A stretch of DNA of 14,362 nucleotides, taken from positions 1 to 14,362 of the forward strand of contig JAEYUC010000107.1 of assembly GCA_023433705.1 (NCBI GenBank), read 5' to 3'. Origin of the DNA: Pseudomonadota bacterium (GTDB taxonomy: Bacteria; Pseudomonadota; Gammaproteobacteria; Steroidobacterales; Steroidobacteraceae). Numbering within the stretch: the first letter of the stretch is position 1; each line of letters starts with the position of its first letter. The notes under the pieces are model-generated. The model did not search any database and had not been told where the DNA came from. It saw only the letters and a list, made by a program, of their open reading frames with translations. Below are positions 6,390 to 13,437 of this stretch, in pieces. Both the position numbers and the translations under genes were made by a program.

Positions 6390-7154
6390 TCAGAGACAAA
6401 GCGGCGTTTCGAGATGTTTCGCGTACATCATGTCGCGGTGCTCGAGCAGCACCGGATCGAGCGCCGCGCGGGTCTCGTCGTCCAGGGTTTCGAGCGCGGC
6501 GCGGATGGACGGGTCGATTCGGCACAGCGTCTCGGGCAACGGCTGGAAGAGTCCCATGAAGGTCGCGCTGTAGACGTCCAGCGCGGTGAGGCGGTCGCCG
6601 AGGTAATACGGGCCGCGCGACGCCCGCAACTCGCCCGCGAAGCGGCCCAACAACTCGCGCACGCGCGCGCCGGCCGCTGCGCCGGTCGCCGGTGTGTATC
6701 CATATTTCTTTCCGAGGTAGCCGGCGATCCGCGGGGGGAATCCGCCCTCTCCATTGAGGCCCGCGTGGACCGTCTGCAGGCGCCGCACCCAGCCGAGGCC
6801 GTTCTGATTGCAGAAGAGATCGCACGACGTGACGATGCGCGACAGCTCAAGCGGATCCGCAGGCAGCAACGCGGGCTCGGGCGCGAGGCGCTCCGCGAGC
6901 ATGAGGATCTCGGCCCAGCCGATGCGCGGATGCTCCTTCTCGTAGAAGACGACCGGACCGCTGAGTTCGCCGCCCGTCCACTTCTTGAGCGCGTCGTTGT
7001 CGTACACGAGACGCACTCCCACCCATTCAAGGCTCTTCAGATGGAAGATGCCCTTGACTGCTTCGCCCCACGGGCTCGGCACATTGCCGACGACGACCAT
7101 GCGAAGGCCATCGCGTGTCATCGCTTCCTCGACGCTCACGTACTGGATGGGCAT
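6390..7154 (-). CDS. Glutathione S-transferase-like protein with atypical N-terminal domain
   Basis: A 254-residue protein with the two-domain outline of GSTs. The N-terminal strand MVVVGNVPSPWGEAVKGIF (19-37) fits the first thioredoxin-fold strand and helix, with SPW near the usual catalytic loop. The C-terminal half has the GST helical box GPYYLGDRLTALDVYSATFM (about 185-204). However, where GSTs normally have a Val-Pro strand followed by Glu-Ser (the glutathione gamma-glutamyl contact), this protein reads SGPVVFYEKEHPRIGWAEIL (65-84), so canonical glutathione binding is doubtful. The family is probable and the activity uncertain. GGGA lies about 6 bases before the ATG. The gene faces LysR tail to tail with a 9-base gap and is followed on its 5' side by the macro-domain pair on the same strand (81-base gap). 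Confidence 0.85.
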   Translation of the reverse strand: MPIQYVSVEEAMTRDGLRMVVVGNVPSPWGEAVKGIFHLKSLEWVGVRLVYDNDALKKWTGGELSGPVVFYEKEHPRIGWAEILMLAERLAPEPALLPADPLELSRIVTSCDLFCNQNGLGWVRRLQTVHAGLNGEGGFPPRIAGYLGKKYGYTPATGAAAGARVRELLGRFAGELRASRGPYYLGDRLTALDVYSATFMGLFQPLPETLCRIDPSIRAALETLDDETRAALDPVLLEHRDMMYAKHLETPLCL

Positions 7155-7235
7155 GGATGTCCCGTCTAACTAGCTTCCGCGACGCCGGGGAGCATCTTCA
7201 TTTCGGCTTGCGAGCACAAGGGTTTTTCGCCGAAC

Positions 7236-7766
7236 TCAGTGTCCGGCTTTTCCGCACAATCGCTCGTAGTGCGCGAGATCGGAGGCCGAGAAGCAGCAGA
7301 ACGTGATCTCGCGGATCGTGCCGAATTCGCGTTCGAGCGCGTCGGTCGTCCCGAGGGCCGTTTCGATGGCGATGGGCGCGGCGAGCTCGATCGGATAGCC
7401 GTATATGCCGGTGCTGATGCTCGGAAACGCGATCGTCTCGATGCCGCGCGAGACCGCGATTTCGAGCGAGCGGCGATAACAGGATGCGAGCAGCTCCGCC
7501 TCACCGGCACGTCCGCCGTTCCACACCGGACCCACGGTGTGAATGACGTAGCGTGCCGGCAGCCGATAACCCTTCGTGAGTTTCGCGTCACCGGTCTTGC
7601 AGCCACCGAGCAGCCTGCACTCGTGCAGCAGCTCGGGGCCCGCGGCGCGATGGATCGCGCCGTCGACTCCGCCGCCGCCTAACAAGGAGGAATTCGCGGC
7701 GTTCACGATCGCGTCCACGCGAAGCGTCGTTATGTCGGCCTGGATCGTGCGAATCGTCGTCGTCAT
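7236..7766 (-). CDS. Macro domain protein, probable O-acetyl-ADP-ribose deacetylase / ADP-ribosyl hydrolase (YmdB/MacroD type)
   Basis: A 176-residue single macro domain of the MacroD/YmdB class. Diagnostic segments are QADITTLRVDAIVNAANSS (9-27) with the NAAN motif at 22-25, the glycine-rich GGGGVDGAIHRAAG (30-43) with D35 in the position of the catalytic aspartate, HTVGPVW (76-82), and the phosphate loop PSISTGIYGYP (115-125). All key ligand-binding residues appear intact, so an active enzyme that hydrolyses O-acetyl-ADP-ribose or removes ADP-ribose from acidic residues or nucleic acid is a well-founded prediction. It lies 8 bases after the VOC gene and is probably co-transcribed with it; I see no clear Shine-Dalgarno sequence, so coupling may matter. 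No ADP-ribosyltransferase or sirtuin gene is nearby. Confidence 0.95.
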   Translation of the reverse strand: MTTTIRTIQADITTLRVDAIVNAANSSLLGGGGVDGAIHRAAGPELLHECRLLGGCKTGDAKLTKGYRLPARYVIHTVGPVWNGGRAGEAELLASCYRRSLEIAVSRGIETIAFPSISTGIYGYPIELAAPIAIETALGTTDALEREFGTIREITFCCFSASDLAHYERLCGKAGH

Positions 7767-7774
7767 GGGCCGTG

Positions 7775-8137
7775 TCAGTCGCGGTAGAAGTAGAAGCGAT
7801 TACCGTCGAGGTCCTCGACCGTGAACTGCGTGAGACCCCAAGGCTTCTTCTCGAGCGGCTCGACGATGTTCGCGCCCGATGTCTTCAATTCCGCGTAGGT
7901 GGCGTCGACATCCTGCGCGAAGATCCAGTGCACGGCGGGCTCGAAGGGTCCGCTGCGCCTGCGGAAGAAGATCACCGCGGGCGCACGATGCACCGAGCCG
8001 ATTTCGCCGCCCGGGTACGTCCAGCCGATTTCGAATCCCAGCGCGTCCCGGTAGTGGTCCTGTGCGCGAGCGACGTCGTGCACTGGCAATTCCGCAACAG
8101 GTGGCCCGATCGGAGTTAGTGAAGCTTTTGCCTGCAC
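7775..8137 (-). CDS. VOC superfamily protein (glyoxalase / bleomycin-resistance fold)
   Basis: A 120-residue single-chain VOC protein with two beta-alpha-beta-beta-beta modules. The first starts AELPVHDVARAQDHYRDALGFEIGW (15-39), and the second holds AVHWIFAQDVDATYAELKTSGANIVEP (68-94) and the closing VEDLDGNRFYFY. The architecture resembles bleomycin-resistance-type binding proteins and glyoxalase-like lyases. The final Glu normally used as a metal ligand in lyases and dioxygenases is replaced in the NRFYFY strand, which argues more for a binding protein than a metalloenzyme. The start is a GTG at 8135-8137, supported by AAGGA 6 bases upstream. It shares a 58-base divergent promoter region with the EamA gene and sits upstream of the macro-domain gene, 8 bases apart. 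Confidence 0.88.
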   Translation of the reverse strand: MQAKASLTPIGPPVAELPVHDVARAQDHYRDALGFEIGWTYPGGEIGSVHRAPAVIFFRRRSGPFEPAVHWIFAQDVDATYAELKTSGANIVEPLEKKPWGLTQFTVEDLDGNRFYFYRD

Positions 8138-8183
8138 AAGAATTCCTTGGTCAATGCGAGCGACGCACGATGATGCGGTTGCC

Positions 8184-8189
8184 TACAAT
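8184..8189 (+). promoter_or_regulatory. Putative -10 element for a leaderless EamA transcript
   Basis: TACAAT matches the -10 consensus at five of six positions and ends exactly 6 bases before the A of the EamA ATG (8196). Transcription would then begin at or next to the start codon. The GGGTGG between them is too close to act as a ribosome site. No good -35 hexamer is present at the standard distance, which lowers confidence. Confidence 0.4.
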
Positions 8190-8195
8190 GGGTGG

Positions 8196-9083
8196 ATGTC
8201 GAAGCGCGGCTGGATCCTGTTCATTTCGCTGGGCCTCCTGTGGGGAATGCCCTACCTGCTCATCCGCATCGCGGTCGTCGAACTCGATCCGCTCATCGTC
8301 GCGGTCGGGCGCACGTTCATCGGCGCGCTGCTGCTGCTGCCGCTCGCCCTGCATCGTAACGCCCTCGCCCCCGCGTTTCGCAAGTGGAAGTGGTTACTGG
8401 CGTTCACGCTGATCGAGATCAGCATTCCGTGGGTACTGCTCGGGCACGCCGAGACGAGGATCAACAGCTCGACGGCGGGTCTGCTGATCGCCGTGGTCCC
8501 GCTGTTCGCGGCCATCATCGTCACACGACTCGGCCACGAACGTCTCGAGGCGCGCCGCATACTGGGTCTCGTCATCGGCTTCGCGGGCGTCGCGCTGCTC
8601 GTCGGGCTCGACATCCATTTCTCCGACTTCCTGGCCGTCGGGGCGACCATCGTCGTTTCGCTGTGTTACGCGATCGGGCCGATCATCATCGATCGCAAGC
8701 TCGGCGACGTGCCGGCGATGGGCGTGATCACGGCCTCGCTGATCGTGGCCACGCTCATATATGCGCCGCTCGTGCCGTTCCTGTGGCCGCAGGAAGTGTC
8801 GCTTCAGTCCGCCGGTTCGGTGGTCGGGCTCGGCGTGTTGTGTACCGCGATCGCGTTCATCGTCTTCTTCGCGCTCATCGCGGAGGTCGGGCCGGCGCGC
8901 GCGACCGTGATCACCTACGTCAATCCCGCCGTGGCCATCGTGCTCGGCGCGCTGGTGTTGCAGGAACCGCTGACGCTCGGCATGGCCATCGGGTTTCCGC
9001 TCGTGATCATCGGGTCGATTCTCGGTACATCGCGCGCCGCCGCGGCACATCATCCCGTCGAAGCCAGCTCGGAACGGGCCTGA
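8196..9083 (+). CDS. EamA (DMT superfamily) transporter
   Basis: A 295-residue inner-membrane transporter of the drug/metabolite transporter superfamily. It has ten hydrophobic helices in two EamA repeats (about residues 4-135 and 145-285). Typical features are GLLWGMPYLLIRIA in helix 1, PWVLLGHAETRINSSTAGLLIAVVPLFAAII spanning helices 3-4 with the re-entrant proline, and in the second half RATVITYVNPAVAIVLGALVLQEPLT, the family's strongest signature. Substrates of this family range from amino acids to nucleotides and drugs and cannot be deduced here; export is most common. The ATG at 8196 is chosen over an in-frame ATG 42 bases upstream because the hydrophobic N-terminus begins right after it. 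It is divergent from the VOC gene and ends 2 bases from the convergent second VOC gene. Confidence 0.94.
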   Translation: MSKRGWILFISLGLLWGMPYLLIRIAVVELDPLIVAVGRTFIGALLLLPLALHRNALAPAFRKWKWLLAFTLIEISIPWVLLGHAETRINSSTAGLLIAVVPLFAAIIVTRLGHERLEARRILGLVIGFAGVALLVGLDIHFSDFLAVGATIVVSLCYAIGPIIIDRKLGDVPAMGVITASLIVATLIYAPLVPFLWPQEVSLQSAGSVVGLGVLCTAIAFIVFFALIAEVGPARATVITYVNPAVAIVLGALVLQEPLTLGMAIGFPLVIIGSILGTSRAAAAHHPVEASSERA

Positions 9084-9085
9084 CG

Positions 9086-9472
9086 TCAGCCGCGGAATAC
9101 CGCTTCGATGTTGTGGCCGTCCGGATCGAGTATGTAGGCGGCGTAGTAGTCGGGCTCGTAACGCGGGCGTAATGCCGGCGGGCCGTTGTCGGCTCCTTCC
9201 GCGGCCAGCCCCGCGGCGTGGAACGCATCGACCGCCGCCCGAGACGGCGCGACGAATGCCACGTGCTGACGGTCGGTGAACGGCACGCCCGAACGGATCC
9301 AGAACGAAGGATCGGGCGCGGTGCCGAAGCCGGCGAGATAGCGCCCACCCCCGTGATCGAATTCCAGGACGAGCTCGAGATCGAGCGGGGCGAGGAGCGC
9401 CCGGTAGAAAGCCCGGCTTCGGGCAAAATCGCTCACCGGCAGGTCGACGTGGTGGATCACCCGACTCGGCAT
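9086..9472 (-). CDS. VOC family protein, probable metal-dependent glyoxalase-fold enzyme
   Basis: A 128-residue VOC protein unrelated in detail to the one at 7775-8137. It opens VIHHVDLPVSDFARSRAFYRALLAPLDLEL (5-34), has FWIRSGVPFTDRQHVAFVAPSRAAVDAFH in the middle, and ends YYAAYILDPDGHNIEAVFRG (109-128). The three usual metal ligands are all present: H8, H70 and E123. An active metalloenzyme (lyase, isomerase or dioxygenase type) is therefore plausible, with unknown substrate. Its ATG lies 2 bases after the TGA of the upstream membrane protein gene, so the two form an operon. It converges on EamA with only 2 bases between the stops and no terminator. Confidence 0.93.
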   Translation of the reverse strand: MPSRVIHHVDLPVSDFARSRAFYRALLAPLDLELVLEFDHGGGRYLAGFGTAPDPSFWIRSGVPFTDRQHVAFVAPSRAAVDAFHAAGLAAEGADNGPPALRPRYEPDYYAAYILDPDGHNIEAVFRG

Positions 9473-9474
9473 GA

Positions 9475-9987
9475 TCACTTGCCCGCGTCGCGGACCTTGA
9501 ACAGCACGGCCGCGACCGACTTCGCGCCGAACACCAGCGTGAGCCCGATCGCGAGCTCGAACACCGTGGCCAGCGCGTTGGCCTTCTGGTCCGCGTCGAG
9601 ATCGAAGAAGCTCAGGTTGTATCCCGTTGCCATCGCGGCATAGGTCACCCAGTAGATCGAGTCGGGAATGGCGCGCGCCAGAGCGAGCAGGCCCACGAAG
9701 ATGACGCCGAGCACCTGCCAGTCGGCGATCGACCGGGTGGGTGCGGGCGTTTCGGCGCCGGGCGCGGAGCGCAGCAGGTTGGCGGCGATCGTCGACGGAA
9801 AGAACCACAACACCAGGCACACGATCACCTGGAACGCGGCCGAAAACATCACGATGGGCCGGCTCACCAGAGCTTCCGGATCTGCGCGGATCACGGCGAA
9901 CAATCCGAAGACGTGCGTGAGCGTGTAGAGAAGCCAGATCAGCGCGATCAGCCGCAGCACGACGACGACTATCTGGTGTGGAGTCAT
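9475..9987 (-). CDS. Four-helix membrane protein of unknown function
   Basis: A 170-residue protein that I do not recognise as a named family. It has about four membrane segments: residues 6-31 (IVVVVLRLIALIWLLYTLTHVFGLFA), 44-65, 88-108 (WQVLGVIFVGLLALARAIP) and 137-160. Two extended loops intervene: a Pro/Ala-rich one near 72-86, and one with YNLSFFDLDADQKANALATV (123-142). There is no signal cleavage site or metal-binding motif. The ATG is at 9985-9987 with only a weak purine stretch before it. It is the first gene of a two-gene unit with the metal-competent VOC gene (2-base gap) and is divergent from the AI-2E exporter across 86 bases. Confidence 0.83.
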   Translation of the reverse strand: MTPHQIVVVVLRLIALIWLLYTLTHVFGLFAVIRADPEALVSRPIVMFSAAFQVIVCLVLWFFPSTIAANLLRSAPGAETPAPTRSIADWQVLGVIFVGLLALARAIPDSIYWVTYAAMATGYNLSFFDLDADQKANALATVFELAIGLTLVFGAKSVAAVLFKVRDAGK

Positions 9988-10073
9988 GTCCGAACGCTAT
10001 CACGCCGCCGTCCGAATGACCGCCGCCCTTCAATCGCGTACATTCAGTCTGCCGCGTCCCAGGAGCCCGCAGC

Positions 10074-11168
10074 GTGGAGTTCTATACCAAGGCCTTTTTC
10101 GTCGCGCTTGCCGCGCTGATGGGCTATCTGCTGTTGTTGGTCCTCCAGCCCTTCGCGGGTTCGATGGCCTGGGCGATCTTCCTCGCGTTCATCCTCTATC
10201 CGCTGCACACATGGCTGACCCGCAAGCTCAAGGGACGGAACGGTGTATCCGCCGGCCTCCTCACGGCCCTCACTCCCTTCGTACTCCTGGTGCCGCTGAG
10301 TTTTCTAGGCATCACGTTCGTGAACCAGGCGCGTGGGCTGGTCGACTACATCCAGGAGCGCGATGTGAAGCTCGACGGCAGCCTGTTCCTGAACCTCGAG
10401 CGATATCCGGTGATCGGCCCGGTTGCGCGAGTCGCGCGCGAACAGCTCCAGGTGAGCGGAGCGGACATCCAGAACTGGATCACGAACTCGGCGCAGGGAC
10501 TGCTCAAGAACGTCGCGACCGTGGGCGGCGGCTTCGTGCTGTCGGCGATCGGCACGCTCGTCGGCTTCTTCTTCATGTTGTTCATCCTGTTCTTCATGCT
10601 TCGCGATGGCGCGGCGATGTTCAACCGGCTGCAGCGGTTGATCCCGGTGCCGGAGGAACATCGCGAACAATTGTTCAACCATCTCTCGAGTGTCACGCGT
10701 GGCGTGTTCTACGGCACCGGACTCACGGCCATCCTGCAGGGCGCGATGGTGGGGATCGGATTCGCGATCGCGGGTCTGCCTTCGCCGGTGGTTTTCGGAG
10801 TGCTCGCGACCGTGCTCGCGCTGCTGCCGGCCGGCGGCGCGGCGCTGGTGTGGATTCCCGCGGTGTTGTATCTCGCCTACTCGGGGCGCTGGGGAATGGC
10901 GGTGTTCATGCTGGTCTACGGCGGCATCATTTCCACGTCGGACAACATCATGCGGCCGATACTCGTGGCGCGATACGCGCCGGTTTCGGCGTTCACGGTG
11001 TTCGTCGGTGTCGTCGGCGGCATCGCCGCGTTCGGCGCGATCGGTGTCGTCGTGGGCCCGGTGTTCCTCGCGCTCGCCGCCGCGATCGTCAATTACTTCG
11101 ACGAGAAGGTCATTACGCCGAACAAGCCCGAGCTGGACGCCCAGGCGAACGAGAATCCCCAGGGCTGA
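10074..11168 (+). CDS. AI-2E family transporter (PerM/TqsA type)
   Basis: A 364-residue polytopic membrane protein of the AI-2 exporter superfamily. N-terminal paired helices (LAALMGYLLLLVLQPFAGSMAWAIFLAFILYPLHTWL) are followed by a soluble stretch with VDYIQERDVKLDGS. A central block runs GFVLSAIGTLVGFFFMLFILFFMLRDG, and the C-terminal helices include TAILQGAMVGIGFAIAGLP, VYGGIISTSDNIMRPILVARYAPVSAF and VVGPVFLALAAAIVNYF. The S-D-N-x-x-R-P signature and GPVxLAL are strong family markers. Some members export autoinducer-2 (TqsA), others sodium/proton or unknown solutes, so no substrate is claimed. The GTG start at 10074 has AGGAG 8 bases upstream. TACATT at 10039-10044 is a candidate -10 element. 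uvrD follows after 94 bases with its own likely promoter. Confidence 0.95.
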   Translation: MEFYTKAFFVALAALMGYLLLLVLQPFAGSMAWAIFLAFILYPLHTWLTRKLKGRNGVSAGLLTALTPFVLLVPLSFLGITFVNQARGLVDYIQERDVKLDGSLFLNLERYPVIGPVARVAREQLQVSGADIQNWITNSAQGLLKNVATVGGGFVLSAIGTLVGFFFMLFILFFMLRDGAAMFNRLQRLIPVPEEHREQLFNHLSSVTRGVFYGTGLTAILQGAMVGIGFAIAGLPSPVVFGVLATVLALLPAGGAALVWIPAVLYLAYSGRWGMAVFMLVYGGIISTSDNIMRPILVARYAPVSAFTVFVGVVGGIAAFGAIGVVVGPVFLALAAAIVNYFDEKVITPNKPELDAQANENPQG

Positions 11169-11246
11169 CGCCGACGACGGAAAACGCCGGCCGAAACGGT
11201 GGCGTCCGCAAGGAAATTTGAACTGCACTCGCGTTCCGGGCACCGG

Positions 11247-11252
11247 TATTAT
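11247..11252 (+). promoter_or_regulatory. Putative -10 element of uvrD (short or no leader)
   Basis: TATTAT matches the -10 consensus at five of six positions and ends 10 bases before the uvrD ATG. The predicted leader is only about 4 bases, and the bases between (GC-rich, ending CCCCG) contain no ribosome site. No clear -35 hexamer is visible. No LexA-like CTGT-N8-ACAG box appears in the 94 bases before uvrD. Confidence 0.4.
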
Positions 11253-11262
11253 TCGCGCCCCG

Positions 11263-13437
11263 ATGAACGACACCTCCCCCATTCTCCAGGGCCTGAACGA
11301 CGCGCAACGCGCCGCCGTTTCCGCGCCGGTCGGTCCCGTGCTCGTGCTCGCCGGCGCGGGCTCCGGCAAGACACGCGTGCTCACGCATCGCATCGCGTGG
11401 GTCATCCAGAACGAAGGCGCTTCGCCGCATTCGATCCTGGCGGTCACCTTCACGAACAAGGCCGCGGCCGAGATGCGCGCGCGCATCGAAAGGTTGTTAG
11501 GCATTCCCGGCAGCGCGATGTGGGTGGGCACGTTCCACGGCATCGCGCACCGCCTGTTGCGCCTGCACTGGCGCGACGCGAACCTGCCCCAGAGTTTCCA
11601 GATCCTCGACGGCGAGGATCAGCTGCGCCTGATCAAGAAAATCGTCAGGGCGATGGAGCTCGACGAGGCACGCTGGGTACCGCGCGAGATCCAGTGGTTC
11701 ATCAATCACAACAAGGATGAAGGGCTGCGCCCGGGCGTGCTCAAGGACGCGGGCGATCCCACGCGCCGGCAGCTCATCCGCATCTACAGCGAATACGAGA
11801 CGCAGTGCCAGCGCACCGGCGTCGTGGACTTCGCCGAGCTGCTGCTGCGCGCGTACGAGTTGTGGCGCGACCGGCCGGAGATCCTGAATCACTATCGTCG
11901 GCGCTTCCAGCACGTGCTGATCGACGAGTTCCAGGATACGAACGCCATTCAATACGCCTGGGCGCTGCAGATCGCGGGCCTCGACGGCGCGCCGTTCGTG
12001 GTGGGCGACGACGACCAGTCCATCTACCGCTGGCGCGGCGCGCGCGTGGAGAATCTCACGCGTTTCACCAAGGATTTTCCCGCGGCGAAGATGTTCCGTC
12101 TCGAACAGAACTACCGCTCGACCGGCAACATCCTCAAGGCCGCGAACGCGTTGATCGCGAACAACACGGGCCGGCTCGGCAAGAATCTCTGGACCTCGGG
12201 CGCCGAGGGCGAGCGCATCCGGCTCTACGCCGCGTTCAACGAACGCGACGAGGCCGAATTCGTCATGAACCGCATCCGCGACTGGATGAACCAGGGCGGC
12301 GCGCGGCGCGACGTGGCCATTCTTTATAGAAGCAACGCCCAGTCGCGCGTGTTCGAAGAAGTGTTCCTCTCGGCGCGCATTCCGTACAAGGTCTACGGCG
12401 GCCTGCGGTTCTTCGAGCGCGCGGAGATCAAGGACGCGCTCGCGTACCTGCGCGTCATCACGAATCATGCCGACGATGCGTCGTTCGAGCGCGTGGTGAA
12501 CCTGCCGGTGCGCGGAATCGGCGCGAAGTCGCTCGACGTGATCCGCGAGCAGGCAAAGGCCGCGGGCACGCACCTGTGGACCGCGGCCGCGCACTGCGTC
12601 GCGCATGGCACGCTCGGACCGAAGGCGGAGGCCGCGGTCAACGGATTCCTGAAACTCATCGAGCAGCTCGGCGCGGACATCCAGGGCCTCGAGCTGCACG
12701 AGCAGGTCGATCACGTCATCAGCAACTCCGGACTGGTCGAGCACTACAAGAAAGAGAAGGCGAGCGATCGCGGCGAGGCGCGCGTCGAGAACTTGAACGA
12801 ATTGGTCTCCGCCGCGCGCGGGTTCTCGCCCGACGTCGCGAACACCGAAACCGAACAACTGCCGCCGCTCGAGGCATTCCTCGCGCACGCGGTGCTGGAG
12901 TCGGGCGAAGGCCAGGCGGAGGCCTGGGAAGACTGCGTGCAGATGATGACGCTGCACACGGCGAAGGGGCTCGAGTTCCCGATCGTGTTCCTCGCGGGCA
13001 TGGAAGACGGGTTGTTCCCGCACCAGCGCTCGCTCAACGATCCGGAAGGTCTGGAAGAAGAGCGGCGGCTTTGTTACGTGGGCACTACGCGCGCGATGAA
13101 GCAGTTGTACATCACCTATGCCGAGCAGCGGCGCTTGCACGGCATGGACAGCTTCGGCACGCCGTCGCGGTTCATCTCGGAGATCCCGGACGAACTCGTG
13201 GAAGAGGTGCGGCCGCGCATCCAGATCTCGCGCCCCGTGGCCGCGGGGCGGTTCCGCGCGCCGGTCGAGGAGCTCGCGCCCGGCGTCAAACTCGGCGCGC
13301 GCGTGCGGCACAAGAAATTCGGCGAAGGCGTGATCCTGAAAGTGGAAGGCCAGGGCCCGCAGGCGAACATCGAGGTGAACTTCGAGTCGCTCGGGCGCAA
13401 GATCATGATGCTGGAGTATCTCGAGGTAGTTAGATAA
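11263..13437 (+). CDS. uvrD: DNA helicase II (UvrD), superfamily 1A 3'-5' helicase
   Basis: A 724-residue UvrD, full length for the family, co-linear with E. coli UvrD from LNDAQRAAVSAP at the N-terminus to the C-terminal Tudor-like segment. ATPase/helicase motifs: Walker A GAGSGKT (31-37), Ia VTFTNKAAAEM (61-71), Walker B LIDEFQDTN (219-227, with D221/E222), III VVGDDDQSIYRWRGA (246-260), IV EQNYRST (281-287), V LHTAKGLEF (564-572), VI VGTTRA (606-611). The C-terminal GARVRHKKFGEGVIL (678-692) matches the region that binds RNA polymerase or partners in UvrD/PcrA. It unwinds DNA in nucleotide excision and mismatch repair and removes RecA filaments, in the cytoplasm. UvrC, MutL and MutS are not in this window. 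The ATG at 11263 begins the conserved N-terminus. Its stop codon shares one base with the pyrF start. Confidence 0.97.
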   Translation: MNDTSPILQGLNDAQRAAVSAPVGPVLVLAGAGSGKTRVLTHRIAWVIQNEGASPHSILAVTFTNKAAAEMRARIERLLGIPGSAMWVGTFHGIAHRLLRLHWRDANLPQSFQILDGEDQLRLIKKIVRAMELDEARWVPREIQWFINHNKDEGLRPGVLKDAGDPTRRQLIRIYSEYETQCQRTGVVDFAELLLRAYELWRDRPEILNHYRRRFQHVLIDEFQDTNAIQYAWALQIAGLDGAPFVVGDDDQSIYRWRGARVENLTRFTKDFPAAKMFRLEQNYRSTGNILKAANALIANNTGRLGKNLWTSGAEGERIRLYAAFNERDEAEFVMNRIRDWMNQGGARRDVAILYRSNAQSRVFEEVFLSARIPYKVYGGLRFFERAEIKDALAYLRVITNHADDASFERVVNLPVRGIGAKSLDVIREQAKAAGTHLWTAAAHCVAHGTLGPKAEAAVNGFLKLIEQLGADIQGLELHEQVDHVISNSGLVEHYKKEKASDRGEARVENLNELVSAARGFSPDVANTETEQLPPLEAFLAHAVLESGEGQAEAWEDCVQMMTLHTAKGLEFPIVFLAGMEDGLFPHQRSLNDPEGLEEERRLCYVGTTRAMKQLYITYAEQRRLHGMDSFGTPSRFISEIPDELVEEVRPRIQISRPVAAGRFRAPVEELAPGVKLGARVRHKKFGEGVILKVEGQGPQANIEVNFESLGRKIMMLEYLEVVR

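Noticed and set aside
8111..8120. CGGAGTTAGT near the VOC start, resembling the core of the palindrome after pyrF (GCGGAGTTAGCT)
   Set aside because: Only about nine bases match, it lies inside coding sequence, and it has no inverted partner; a chance similarity.
11167..11206. GACGCC and GGCGTC inverted repeat between the AI-2E gene and uvrD
   Set aside because: It has 6-bp arms separated by 28 bases with no T-run; expected by chance in GC-rich sequence.
11497..13311. A 604-codon open frame antisense to uvrD
   Set aside because: It mirrors the codon structure of uvrD in a GC-rich genome, encodes an Arg/Val/Glu/Asp-rich protein with no recognisable domain, and uvrD on the other strand has every motif intact.
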